Shown here: positions 18,159 to 26,582 of the stretch, one piece after another
Position numbering within the stretch: position 1 is the first letter of the stretch
Layout of the letters: each line of letters begins with the position of its first letter
NCBI RefSeq assembly: GCF_019793435.1
Contig: NZ_JAILYH010000019.1
Coordinates: 86,782-150,781, forward strand
Length of the DNA: 64,000 nt
Direction: 5' to 3'
Origin: Rhizobium redzepovicii
GTDB lineage: Bacteria > Pseudomonadota > Alphaproteobacteria > Rhizobiales > Rhizobiaceae
Notes under the pieces: generated by a model
Seen by the model: only the letters and a program-made list of their open reading frames with translations
Told to the model about the DNA's origin: nothing
Database searches by the model: none
Program-made: the position numbers and the translations under genes

Positions 18159-19414
18159 CAGACATTGCCTGGATCGACCTTGCCCTTGCCTCGGCCCGCC
18201 CGAAGGCGCTCGGTGCGCTGCTGCGCTATTTCCGCAATCTTGATACCGCGGAAGAGGCTTTTCAGGAGGCATGCCTGAGGGCGATCCGGACATGGCCGGA
18301 AAAAGGGCCGCCACGCGATCCCACAGCCTGGCTGATCTTCGTCGCCCGAAACAGCGGGATCGACGCGGTGCGCAAGCGGTCAAAGCTCCAGGCCCTGCCG
18401 GACGAGGATACGATCTCCGATACCGAGGATGCCGAAAGCGATATTGCCGAGCGGCTGGACGATTCCCACTATCGCGACGATATCCTGCGGCTTCTCTTCA
18501 TCTGCTGCCACCCGGACCTGCCGGCGACCCAGCAGATCGCGCTGGCGCTGCGCATCGTTTCCGGCCTTTCGGTGACGCAGATCGCCCGCGCCTTCCTGGT
18601 GTCGGAAAGCGCCATGGAGCAACGCATCACCCGCGCCAAGGCACGCGTCGCCAAGGCCGGCGTGCCGTTCGAAACGCCGAGCGCTGAGGAAAGGGCCGAG
18701 CGTCTTACGATCGTCAGCACGATGATCTATCTCGTCTTCAACGAGGGCTACAGCCAGGCCGACCCGAAGCATGAGGCGGCCGCCTTCAGCGACGAGGCGA
18801 TCCGGCTGGCACGGCTGATCCTGTACCTCTTTCCGTCCGAACCGGAGCTGATGGGGCTGCTTGCACTGATGCTTCTGCAGATATCGCGCCGGCCGGCGCG
18901 CTTCAGCGCCGAAGACGAGATTGTGCTGCTGGAAGATCAGGACCGCTCGCTCTGGAACCAGCCCTTCATCAACGAGGCCCTGGCGCTGCTCGACAAAGCG
19001 CTGCGACACCGCCGGCCCGGCCCGTATCAGCTTCAGGCGGCCATCGCCGCCATCCATTCCCGGGCGAAGCGCGCCGAAGACACCGACTGGGTGGAAATCG
19101 ATCTGCTCTACCGCGCGCTGGAACGTGTGCAGCCTTCTCCTGTGGTGACACTCAATCGCGCGGTCGTTGTTTCCAAACTGCACGGGCCGCAGCAGGCGCT
19201 CGATCTGATCGATCCGCTGGGCGAAAAGCTCGGCGGCTATTTCTACTATCACGGCCTGCGGGGCGGGCTGCTGAAGCAGCTTGGCTTGACCGGCCAGGCG
19301 CGCGAAGCCTTCGACCGCGCCATCGCGCTTGCCCATTCGGCGGCGGAGGCCGCCCATATCCGCCGGCAGATCGACAAGATGCAGGAAGAGGCGACGCAGC
19401 CGGTCGCGAAATAA
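18155..19414 (+). CDS. ECF42-type RNA polymerase sigma factor with C-terminal extension
   Basis: The 419-residue protein has an N-terminal sigma-70 region 2 (RNLDTAEEAFQEACLRAIRTWP; WLIFVARNSGIDAVRKRSK), region 4 around IALALRIVSGLSVTQIARAFLVSESAMEQRITRAK, and then a long helical, TPR-like extension of about 220 residues. This composition, together with the overlapping DGPF gene, is that of ECF42 sigma factors, which have no classical anti-sigma factor and are thought to be controlled by the extension. It lies about 97 bp before the SRPBCC gene. Confidence 0.88.
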   Translation: MTDIAWIDLALASARPKALGALLRYFRNLDTAEEAFQEACLRAIRTWPEKGPPRDPTAWLIFVARNSGIDAVRKRSKLQALPDEDTISDTEDAESDIAERLDDSHYRDDILRLLFICCHPDLPATQQIALALRIVSGLSVTQIARAFLVSESAMEQRITRAKARVAKAGVPFETPSAEERAERLTIVSTMIYLVFNEGYSQADPKHEAAAFSDEAIRLARLILYLFPSEPELMGLLALMLLQISRRPARFSAEDEIVLLEDQDRSLWNQPFINEALALLDKALRHRRPGPYQLQAAIAAIHSRAKRAEDTDWVEIDLLYRALERVQPSPVVTLNRAVVVSKLHGPQQALDLIDPLGEKLGGYFYYHGLRGGLLKQLGLTGQAREAFDRAIALAHSAAEAAHIRRQIDKMQEEATQPVAK

Positions 19415-19511
19415 TCAAGAAAAAATCGGCGCTTTGTCGGAACGGCGAACTTCGGCACGTCCTTGTAACAACCTGACAGAAACAGGTTTATTCAAATGGA
19501 GAGATGTTGAA

Positions 19512-19985
19512 ATGACCGCCAGCACCCAACATGAACTCGTCCTCGTTCGCGAATTCGACGTCCCGCGCGAGAAAATCTACAAGGCGTGGACCGATCCCGA
19601 TCTCATGAAGCAGTGGTTCGTTCCACGCCCCTGGGGTGTTGCGGAAGCAACGCTCGACGTTCGCCCCGGCGGTTCCAGCGTGATCGTCATGCAGGATCCC
19701 GAGGGCAATCGGTACCCGAACCGCGGCGTCTATCTCGAGATCATCGAGAACGAGAAGATCGTCTTCACCGATGCCTATACCAGCGCCTGGGTGCCTGCCG
19801 AAAAACCTTTCTTCACCGGCGTCATCCTGCTCGAAGACCTCGGCAATGGCCGCACGAAATATACCGCCAAGGCATTGCACTGGCGCGCGGAGGACAAGGA
19901 AACGCACGAGAAAATGGGCTTCCATGAAGGATGGGGCAAGGCCGCAGATCAGCTGGCGGAATTGCTGGCGAAGGCGCCGTCCTGA
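19512..19985 (+). CDS. SRPBCC / AHSA1-family protein
   Basis: The 157-residue protein has the START-like hydrophobic-cavity fold of the AHSA1 group, seen in EFDVPREKIYKAWTDPDLMKQWF, LDVRPGGS and GFHEGWGKAADQLAELL. Members bind hydrophobic ligands; the ligand here is unknown. GGAGAG is placed 8 bases before the ATG. SRPBCC proteins are common companions of DGPF/ECF42 genes, so it may be in the same regulon. Confidence 0.85.
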   Translation: MTASTQHELVLVREFDVPREKIYKAWTDPDLMKQWFVPRPWGVAEATLDVRPGGSSVIVMQDPEGNRYPNRGVYLEIIENEKIVFTDAYTSAWVPAEKPFFTGVILLEDLGNGRTKYTAKALHWRAEDKETHEKMGFHEGWGKAADQLAELLAKAPS

Positions 19986-20097
19986 CGCTTCAGTGCGAGT
20001 TGAGGTGGCTCGAAAGATGATTCCGCCGGCGCCTTCAAGTCGTTGAATTGAGAGTCGAATTGGGGGCTGAGCGTGGCCGTGTCTCTGTCGACGTCGG

Positions 20098-20412
20098 ATG
20101 TGTCCTGTGCCAATCTGCAGAGATAAAGGATACGTCTACATCCTCGCATCTGGACGCAACGGCATGCTCTATACCGGCGTGACGCGGGACCTAGCCGGGC
20201 GGTTATACGAGCATCAGAATGAGCTGACGCCGGGCTTCACATCGAAATATGGCGTCAAGACGCTGGTGTGGCTTGAGGAGCATGATCTGCTGACGACAGC
20301 GATCACACGGGAGAAGACGATCAAGAAATGGCCGCGGCAGTGGAAGCTTAATCTGATCGAGCGGGATAATCCTGCGTGGGAGGATATTTCGTTTCATCTT
20401 CTCGGTCTGTGA
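20098..20412 (+). CDS. GIY-YIG domain protein (YhbQ-type)
   Basis: The 104-residue single-domain protein has the GIY-YIG nuclease pattern: YVYILAS and, eleven residues on, MLYTGVTRDLAGRLYEH with the catalytic Arg, and a downstream Glu in REKTIKKW. Small stand-alone members like this are widespread in alphaproteobacteria and poorly characterised; some act in DNA repair. No strong ribosome binding site is seen at ATG 20098; the motif begins about 10 residues later, so a shorter form is possible. Confidence 0.78.
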   Translation: MCPVPICRDKGYVYILASGRNGMLYTGVTRDLAGRLYEHQNELTPGFTSKYGVKTLVWLEEHDLLTTAITREKTIKKWPRQWKLNLIERDNPAWEDISFHLLGL

Positions 20413-20439
20413 CGAGTGTCTCGTCGCGCGGACGCGCAA

Positions 20440-20558
20440 CTGCTGGATTCCTGTGACGAGCACAGGAATGAGGGAGTTGTGCTTTGTATGATAGGCGATA
20501 TGGGAGCACGGCGTGCACCCCTTGCTCCCTCATTCCTGTGCTCGTCACAGTCCAGCAG
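20440..20558. repeat. long inverted repeat forming a cruciform-like hairpin
   Basis: A 37-base arm at 20440-20476 is matched by a 34-base inverted arm at 20525-20558. The arms are identical apart from a 3-base deletion in the second. Inside the first arm TTCCTGTG and CACAGGAA form a further perfect small palindrome. The loop is 48 bases. It lies between the GIY-YIG gene and the flavin monooxygenase gene. Confidence 0.82.
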
Positions 20559-20706
20559 CGCCGTGTCTACGGCGCAAAGACTCTTACCACGCTGCAGAAA
20601 ACATCACGCCACTATCGAAATTCTCGAACATTCCGTTCCAGAGTTTGTATTTGCGCTCGGTCTCGGCGATCCTTATCTCCTGGCGGAATTCAACAGGATG
20701 CCGACG

Positions 20707-21768
20707 ATGGAACTGGGTCTTTATACGTTTGCGGATGTCAATCCCAATCCCTCCCGCAGCAAGGGTGCGGAAGGGGCCGAACGGCTGAAGCATCTGATCG
20801 AGGAGATCGAGCTTGCCGATCAGGTGGGGCTCGATGTCTTCGGGCTCGGCGAACATCATCGGCCGGATTATGCGGCGTCGGCGCCTGCCGTCGCGCTGGC
20901 GGCGGCGGCCGTCAAGACGAAAAACATCCGGCTGACCAGCGCCGTCACTGTGCTTTCCTCCGATGATCCGGTGCGCGTCTTCCAGCAGTTTTCGACGCTG
21001 GATCTAATTTCGAACGGCCGCGCCGAGATCATGGCGGGGCGCGGCTCCTTCATCGAGTCCTTCCCGCTGTTCGGCTACAATCTCGAGGACTACGACCAGC
21101 TTTTCGAAGAGAAGCTCGATCTGCTGCTGGCGTTGCGCGATGGCGAGACGGTCGACTGGAGCGGCGAGCTCCGCGCGCCGATCCGGGGGCGCGGCGTCTA
21201 TCCCAGGCCTCTGCAGGATCCGTTGCCGTTGTGGATCGCCGTTGGCGGCACGCCGCAGTCGGTGGCGCGCGCCGGTGCGCTCGGCCTGCCGGTGGCGCTG
21301 GCGATCATCGGCGGCGAGCCGCGCCGGTTCGCGCCACTCTTCGATCTCTACCGGGAGGCCGCGCGCCGGGCAGGGCAGGATCAGGCCAAGCTGAAGAGCA
21401 GCATCAATGTCCACGGCTTCATCGCCGATACGACAGAGGCGGCCGCCGAACAGTTTTACGGACCGCAGGCCGAAGTGATGAACCGCATCGGCCGCGAGCG
21501 CGGCTGGGGGCCGACGAGCCGGGCACAGTTCGATATGTCGCGCGGACCGAACGGTGCGCTCTTCGTTGGGGATCCCGAGGTGGTCGCCGAAAAGATTATC
21601 GCCCATCACGCACTCTTCAAGAACGACCGCTTCCTGCTGCAGATGGCGATCGGCCTGATGCCACATGCCGAGATCATGCGCGGCATCGAGCTCTACGGGA
21701 CGAAAGTCGCGCCGATCGTCAGAAAGGCATTGACTGAAAGCGGCGAAGGGGCGAAAGCCACGGCCTAA
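20707..21768 (+). CDS. LLM-class flavin-dependent oxidoreductase (luciferase-like)
   Basis: The 353-residue TIM-barrel protein is of the bacterial luciferase family, which uses reduced flavin and oxygen. Characteristic parts are VFGLGEHHRPDYAASAPAVALAAAA, LTSAVTVLSSDDPVRVFQQFSTLDLISNGRAEIMAGRGSF (about residues 78-118) and the C-terminal GDPEVVAEKI. The substrate is unknown. The reading frame is open much further upstream, through the inverted repeat, but the homologous part begins with MELGLYTF at 20707, preceded by CAGGA; the ATG at 20698 is an alternative. Confidence 0.85.
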   Translation: MELGLYTFADVNPNPSRSKGAEGAERLKHLIEEIELADQVGLDVFGLGEHHRPDYAASAPAVALAAAAVKTKNIRLTSAVTVLSSDDPVRVFQQFSTLDLISNGRAEIMAGRGSFIESFPLFGYNLEDYDQLFEEKLDLLLALRDGETVDWSGELRAPIRGRGVYPRPLQDPLPLWIAVGGTPQSVARAGALGLPVALAIIGGEPRRFAPLFDLYREAARRAGQDQAKLKSSINVHGFIADTTEAAAEQFYGPQAEVMNRIGRERGWGPTSRAQFDMSRGPNGALFVGDPEVVAEKIIAHHALFKNDRFLLQMAIGLMPHAEIMRGIELYGTKVAPIVRKALTESGEGAKATA

Positions 21769-21812
21769 CCAAGGCGGCTGCGGTCGCCCCTGCGCAAAGC
21801 CGGAACAGACGA

Positions 21813-22571
21813 ATGGTTATCGCAAACGACGACGAACTGACAAAGCTCAAGGAGATCGGCCGGATCTGCGCCAACGCCATCCAGGTGATGGCGGCGGCGA
21901 TGGAGCCCGGCATGACGACGCTGGAGCTCGACCGGATCGGCCGTAAGGTGCTCGAGGATTCGGGCGCGCGCTCGGCGCCGGAGTTCTGCTACCAGTTTCC
22001 GGGGGCGACCTGCATCAGCGTCAATGAGGAAATCGCCCACGGCATTCCCGGGTCGCGCGTCATCCGCGCCGGCGACCTCGTCAACATCGACGTCTCGGCG
22101 GAGAAGGACGGCTTCTTTGCCGATACCGGCGCTTCCTTCGCGATGCCGCCGGTCAAGCCGAAGATCGACAAGCTCTGCCGTGACGGCAAGCGGGCGCTCT
22201 GGGTCGGGCTCAATCAGGTGAAATCGGGCGAGCCGTTGGCAAAGATCGGCACCGCCGTCGGCGCCTTCGCGCAGAAGAACCGCTATACGCTGGTCGCCAA
22301 TCTGGCGAGCCACGGTGTCGGCCGCTCGCTTCACGAGGAGCCGGCCGAACTCTCGACCTGGCCGGACCCTTCGGAAAAACGCGTCATGACGGATGGGCTC
22401 GTCTTTACCGTCGAGCCTTTCCTGTCGCTCGGCGCGACCTGGGCGGAGGGCGGCGACGATGCATGGACGCTTTATGCCGATCCGAAGGCGCCGACCGTTC
22501 AATATGAACATACGGTTGTGGCAACGCGCAACGGGCCGGTGATTCTGACTTTGCCGGACGGGCGGGCGTAG
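21813..22571 (+). CDS. map: type I methionine aminopeptidase
   Basis: The 252-residue enzyme removes N-terminal Met from nascent proteins. The five metal ligands are visible as Asp in NIDVSAEKDGFFAD (two), His in ASHGVGRSLHEEP, Glu in FTVEPF and Glu in QYEHTVV. The N-terminal KEIGRICANAIQVMAAAMEPGMTT region is usual. Length fits the short type Ia form. It follows the monooxygenase gene by 44 bp and may be co-transcribed. An additional map elsewhere is likely in such genomes but cannot be seen here. Confidence 0.92.
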   Translation: MVIANDDELTKLKEIGRICANAIQVMAAAMEPGMTTLELDRIGRKVLEDSGARSAPEFCYQFPGATCISVNEEIAHGIPGSRVIRAGDLVNIDVSAEKDGFFADTGASFAMPPVKPKIDKLCRDGKRALWVGLNQVKSGEPLAKIGTAVGAFAQKNRYTLVANLASHGVGRSLHEEPAELSTWPDPSEKRVMTDGLVFTVEPFLSLGATWAEGGDDAWTLYADPKAPTVQYEHTVVATRNGPVILTLPDGRA

Positions 22572-22629
22572 GGAAACGCGCAGAGGCGGAGCTCCCTTAC
22601 GTGCGGCATCCTCCGACGCTTCCTACGCC

Positions 22630-22980
22630 GAGGTGCGCAGCCCGTGGGGCGGAGCCTCGAATGATCATACTGCTACTTCGCTTCTTGCATTCATCCGGCA
22701 TCAGTGCGCCCGCCCCGTCCTTCGAGGCCCCTGCGGGGCACCTCGGGATGAGGCTCTCTTGAGTGTAGGCGGCGGCATCTCAGGGGGCTTGAGTGTCGGC
22801 ACGGCATCCTGCAACGCCCGCTTCTACAAGCGCGGCATCCACCAACGTTCCTCATGCTGAGGTGCGCAGCCAGTAGGGCGGAGCCTCGAAGTACGCCACA
22901 ACGTCGCTTCTTGCATTCATCCGGCATCGGTGCACCCGTCCCGTCCTTCGAGGCCCCTGCGGGGCGCTTCAGGATGAGGC
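22630..22980. repeat. two direct copies of an intergenic repeat, family C
   Basis: Two related units, 22630-22754 (125 bp) and 22859-22980 (122 bp), run in the same direction, about 104 bp apart. Both begin with GAGGTGCGCAGCC, continue through GGCGGAGCCTCGAA and a shared TCGCTTCTTGCATTCATCCGG, and end with a small palindrome CGAGGCCCCTGCGGGGC then GGATGAGGC. Identity is roughly 80-85% by eye. The 463-bp gap between map and the padR gene is mostly this repeat and holds no credible gene. Confidence 0.8.
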
Positions 22981-23034
22981 CCTCTTGGGCACCAGTGCGG
23001 TATCCTCGAGCGCCTCATCCCTTGTACCTTGGCA

Positions 23035-23619
23035 TCACCCGTCTTCACCCCGCGTTTGCGGCCTGCCGCCCTGCAGGATTTCCGTCGCCGCACGTTCCAG
23101 TATGCCGGCAATGCGGGCGGCCTCGGGCTTTGACCAGGGATAACGCATGCGCAGTGCCGAGCGCAGCAGCATGCGAGCGGCGCGGATATCGCCGCCGTCC
23201 TGCATGAAATCGCCGTCGTCACCCTCGTCGGCGCCGTGGCGGTCGGTTTCGAAGACGCGCTTCACATAGGCCATCTTCTCACCGATGCGTTCCAGCTTGG
23301 CGAGTGTGTGCAGGATCATGTCGCGGTTTTCCTCGACGCGGCGGCGGCCGGCGTCGGTGATGCTGTAGAGTTTCTTGGTGCCCTCGTTCTCCACCTCGGC
23401 AAGACCGGTTTCCTCGAGATAGGTGAGCGCCGGGTAGATAACGCCGGGGCTCGGCACGTAGAAGCCCCCGGAGCGTTCCTCCAGCAACTTTATCAATTCA
23501 TAGCCGTGGCGGGGTTGCTCAGCGAGCAGCGCCAGAATGACGAGCTGCAGATCGCCGGCCGCAAATTTGCGGCCCATGCGGAAAGCGTCGCCGAACATGC
23601 CGCCTTTAAAACCTCTCAT
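23035..23619 (-). CDS. PadR-family transcriptional regulator
   Basis: The protein of about 194 residues has the PadR winged helix: LQLVILALLAEQPRHGYELIKLLEE, PSPGVIYPALTYLEETGL and LYSITDAGRRRVEE, followed by a helical C-terminal dimer domain. ATG 23619 is preferred because AAAGGAAAAG precedes it at good spacing; an ATG at 23634 in the same frame lacks such a site. It is divergent from an MFS transporter, which it probably represses together with itself. Confidence 0.9.
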   Translation of the reverse strand: MRGFKGGMFGDAFRMGRKFAAGDLQLVILALLAEQPRHGYELIKLLEERSGGFYVPSPGVIYPALTYLEETGLAEVENEGTKKLYSITDAGRRRVEENRDMILHTLAKLERIGEKMAYVKRVFETDRHGADEGDDGDFMQDGGDIRAARMLLRSALRMRYPWSKPEAARIAGILERAATEILQGGRPQTRGEDG

Positions 23620-23653
23620 GACTTTTCCTTTCATCGTTGGATGTATCGTTGGC

Positions 23654-23669
23654 TATGTCTTAAAACATA
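23654..23669. promoter_or_regulatory. candidate PadR operator
   Basis: TATGT-CTTAAA-ACATA is a perfect 5-bp inverted repeat in an AT-rich stretch 35 bp upstream of the padR start and about 117 bp before the MFS start. PadR-type regulators bind ATGT...ACAT dyads; the usual spacing is 8 and here it is 6 between the ATGT and ACAT parts. This is a candidate only. Confidence 0.45.
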
Positions 23670-23785
23670 TATCGTAAGATAATTGCTTTCAAGGGAGGCG
23701 AGGAATTTTTCATGTTTCCGGAAATTGATCGACCGATCAGAATTACTTGATTGTCGCGCAGGTGCTGCGGCGCGATAAGCGCTGC

Positions 23786-24970
23786 ATGCTTGAGCGCATC
23801 CGTCATTCCCCGCCGAACCTTGTTTCCACTGCCGCTGCCGGCGCCGTTGCGATGGCGGCGGCCATGGGCTTCGGGCGTTTCTCCTACACGCCGATCCTGC
23901 CCGGCATGATGAGTGGCGTGCCGCTTTCGGCGGCGGATGCCGGTTTTATTGCTTCGGCGAATTTCGTCGGTTATCTCGTCGGCGCCGTGCTTGCCGCCTA
24001 TGGCTGGGCGGCGGGGCGCGAACGGCTGGTGGCGCTCTCGGCACTGCTTGCGACCGCAATCCTGCTCGCCGCCATGGCCGCCACAAATTCCGTCGCAGTC
24101 TTTGCCGTCATCCGGTTCCTGGCCGGCCTCGCCAGCGCCTTTGCGATGGTCTTCACCTCATCGATCGTGCTCAGCCACGGGGCTTCCGCCGGCAACGACC
24201 ATGTGCAGGCAGCGCATTTCGGCGGGCCGGGAGCGGGGATCGCGCTGTCCTCGATCATGGTGTTTCTCATCGGCCTCGGCTTTCACGGCCGCCCGGACAG
24301 CTGGCGCGCCGACTGGATCGGCGGCGCGCTCTACTGCGCGGCAAGCCTCGTCATCGTCTTCCTGCTCTTGCCGTCGGCGCCGGCGCAATCGGCGCGCACG
24401 GGCAAAGAGCCGGCCCTCGTCTGGAGCCGGCCGATGGTGCTGATCACGCTGTCCTACGGCCTGTTCGGCTTCGGCTATGTGATCACCGCGACCTTCCTCG
24501 TCACCATCGCCCGCCTGTCAGCCACGGGTGCCTTTGTCGAATTTCTCTGCTGGTTCATCGCCGGCCTGACGTCGGCGGTGGCGCTGTTTGCCTGGAAGCC
24601 GCTGGTCAGGCCGCTCGGGCTCGGGGGCGTCTATGTCGCAGCACTTCTGGTCGAAGCCGCCGGCGTGCTCGCAACCGTCATGCTGCCGCACTCTGCCGCA
24701 CCGCTGATCGGCGGGGCGCTGTTCGGGGCGACCTTCCTGGCGATCACCGCTTACGGGCTGCAGATCGGCCGCAAGCTTTCCCCCGAAAGCCCGCGGCGGA
24801 TCCTGGCGATGATGACGGCCGCCTTCGGTGTCGGCCAGATCGTCGGGCCTGTCGTTGCCGGCTGGATCGCCGAACGCTCGGGCAGTTTCACCGTTCCGAC
24901 GGTGATTGCTGCGGCGGCACTCGTTGCCTGCGCGGGACTGGTGATGCCGGTGATCAAGAAAATCGCTTAA
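23786..24970 (+). CDS. MFS transporter, YbfB/YjiJ family
   Basis: The protein of about 394 residues has twelve hydrophobic segments. The N-terminal AMGFGRFSYTPILPGMM and SANFVGYLVGAV resemble the YbfB/YjiJ group of the major facilitator superfamily, and LTAYGLQIGRKLSPESPRR-like features near the C-terminus are as expected. The substrate is unknown. ATG 23786 is the likely start; a TTG at 23747 would add 13 residues. It is divergent from padR, the typical arrangement of an efflux pump and its repressor. Confidence 0.82.
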   Translation: MLERIRHSPPNLVSTAAAGAVAMAAAMGFGRFSYTPILPGMMSGVPLSAADAGFIASANFVGYLVGAVLAAYGWAAGRERLVALSALLATAILLAAMAATNSVAVFAVIRFLAGLASAFAMVFTSSIVLSHGASAGNDHVQAAHFGGPGAGIALSSIMVFLIGLGFHGRPDSWRADWIGGALYCAASLVIVFLLLPSAPAQSARTGKEPALVWSRPMVLITLSYGLFGFGYVITATFLVTIARLSATGAFVEFLCWFIAGLTSAVALFAWKPLVRPLGLGGVYVAALLVEAAGVLATVMLPHSAAPLIGGALFGATFLAITAYGLQIGRKLSPESPRRILAMMTAAFGVGQIVGPVVAGWIAERSGSFTVPTVIAAAALVACAGLVMPVIKKIA

Positions 24971-25095
24971 CCCGTTACATCTGCGTAACAATCGGCTAAA
25001 CCCATTGCTGCTTCCTTCGAACTGCCTTAGTTTCCGGCACAATCAGTGTTCGACGACACTCCCGAGACTCACAGTTCAGGAAAGCAAAGCTCCCC

Positions 25096-26361
25096 GTGTT
25101 TCATTCCTTTTTTCCCCAGCCGAAGGCGTTTTTTACTTCGCTCGTCATTTGGACCCTGATTTGCATCGCCGGCTGGTATCTGTTCGCCGCTCATCTCGGT
25201 GTATCGCTCGGTTATGGACCTGTTCCGGAAGACCAGCAGCCGATCGATCTTTCGTTCTTCCTGCTGCCCGAAAACCTCTGGTTCTATAGCCATTTCTTTC
25301 TTTCGGCGGTGATCTTCTGCGGCGCATGGCATCTGAAGGCGCTGCACCATCCCTGGAAGCTGTGGTCGATCTGGGGTTCGGCACTCATCATCTTCGTGAC
25401 CTATTTCGGCGTCCAGATTACCGTCGTGATCAACAACTGGCGCCGGCCGTTCGGCGATCTTTTGCAGAACGCATTGTCGAAGCAGCCGGGCATTAGCGTC
25501 GATAATTTCTACGACCTGATGTGGGTCTTCTGTCAGATCGCATTTCTCAGCATGTTCGTGTCGATCATGACCGACTTCTTCACCAGCCACTACATCTTCC
25601 GCTGGCGCACGGCGATGAACAATTTCTACATGTCGAAGTGGGAAAAGCTGCGCCATATCGAGGGCGCCTCACAGCGCGTTCAGGAAGATACGATGCGTTT
25701 TGCAAGCACGCTCGAAGTGCTCGGCATCAGCCTCATCAACTCGGTGATGACGCTTGTCGTCTTCCTCCCGATCCTGCTGGCGCTCTCGCATTACGTGACC
25801 GCGCTGCCGGTCATCGGACCGGTGGCGAATTCGCTCTTCTGGCTAGCGCTCTTTTGGTCGGCTTTCGGCACCGTGCTGCTGGCGGTTGTCGGCATCAAGC
25901 TGCCGGGTCTGAACTTCCGCAATCAGCGCGTTGAAGCGGCCTATCGCAAGGAACTCGTCTACGGCGAAGACCATGCGGAAAGGGCCCAGCCACTGACGGT
26001 GCGCGAACTCTTCGACAATGTTCGTCGCAACTATTACCGGATGTATTTTCACTACATGTATTTTAACGTCGCCCGCAATTTCTACAGTCAGGCGGACGCG
26101 CTCTTCGTCATCTTCATGCTGGTGCCGACGATCGTGGCCGGCGCCATCACCTATGGCATCTTCCAGCAGATTTCGACCGCCTTCGGTCAGGTCAGCAACT
26201 CATTCCAGTATCTCGTCAACGCCTGGACGACGATTATCGAGCTACTTTCCATCCACAAACGCCTGAAGGCCTTCGAGGCGGCAATCGATGATGAGCCGTT
26301 GCCGGAGATCGATCAGCGCTATCTGGAGCGTGAAGCCGGCGCCGTACACGCGGATGGCTGA
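25096..26361 (+). CDS. bacA: BacA peptide transporter
   Basis: The 421-residue inner membrane protein is of the SbmA/BacA family. It has about seven hydrophobic segments, including WTLICIAGWYLFAAHLGVSLGY near the N-terminus, YFGVQITVVINNW, SIMTDFFTSHYIFRWRTAMN and the C-terminal VSNSFQYLVNAWTTIIELLSIHKRLKAFE. Length equals that of BacA in S. meliloti and R. leguminosarum. BacA imports peptides, including plant NCR peptides, affects very-long-chain fatty acid modification of lipid A, and is required for bacteroid formation in IRLC legumes. The start is GTG 25096, preceded by AGGAAAG. It stands alone between the MFS gene and a repeat. Confidence 0.93.
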   Translation: MFHSFFPQPKAFFTSLVIWTLICIAGWYLFAAHLGVSLGYGPVPEDQQPIDLSFFLLPENLWFYSHFFLSAVIFCGAWHLKALHHPWKLWSIWGSALIIFVTYFGVQITVVINNWRRPFGDLLQNALSKQPGISVDNFYDLMWVFCQIAFLSMFVSIMTDFFTSHYIFRWRTAMNNFYMSKWEKLRHIEGASQRVQEDTMRFASTLEVLGISLINSVMTLVVFLPILLALSHYVTALPVIGPVANSLFWLALFWSAFGTVLLAVVGIKLPGLNFRNQRVEAAYRKELVYGEDHAERAQPLTVRELFDNVRRNYYRMYFHYMYFNVARNFYSQADALFVIFMLVPTIVAGAITYGIFQQISTAFGQVSNSFQYLVNAWTTIIELLSIHKRLKAFEAAIDDEPLPEIDQRYLEREAGAVHADG

Positions 26362-26421
26362 TGGGTGAGATTGTCCGATGGGGAGGCAGGCGGCAACGGG
26401 AAATACCTCACCTGCCGTGTC

Positions 26422-26547
26422 GCCCCGTCATCCGCCCTACGGGCGCCTTCTCCCCGAGGGGAGAAGAGGGAGTCGAAATTCTGCGGCTTATCCCTTTTCC
26501 CTAGCGCGCCGAGCGCGGAGAAGGTGCCGGCAAGCGGATGACGGGGC
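26422..26547. repeat. palindromic intergenic repeat, family B
   Basis: GCCCCGTCATCCGC at 26422-26435 is perfectly inverted as GCGGATGACGGGGC at 26534-26547. The interior holds GCGCCTTCTCCCCG followed by its local inverse (CGAGGGGAGAAG) and a near-match GCGGAGAAGGTGCC before the right arm. It shares the core with the element at 13519-13659 and occupies most of the gap between bacA and the convergent deacetylase gene. Confidence 0.78.
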
Positions 26548-26582
26548 CGCACGGCACCTCGTCTCAGTCTCGAAAAGTACTG

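Noticed and set aside
20416..20706. N-terminal extension of the flavin monooxygenase
   Set aside because: It runs through the inverted repeat; homology begins at 20707.
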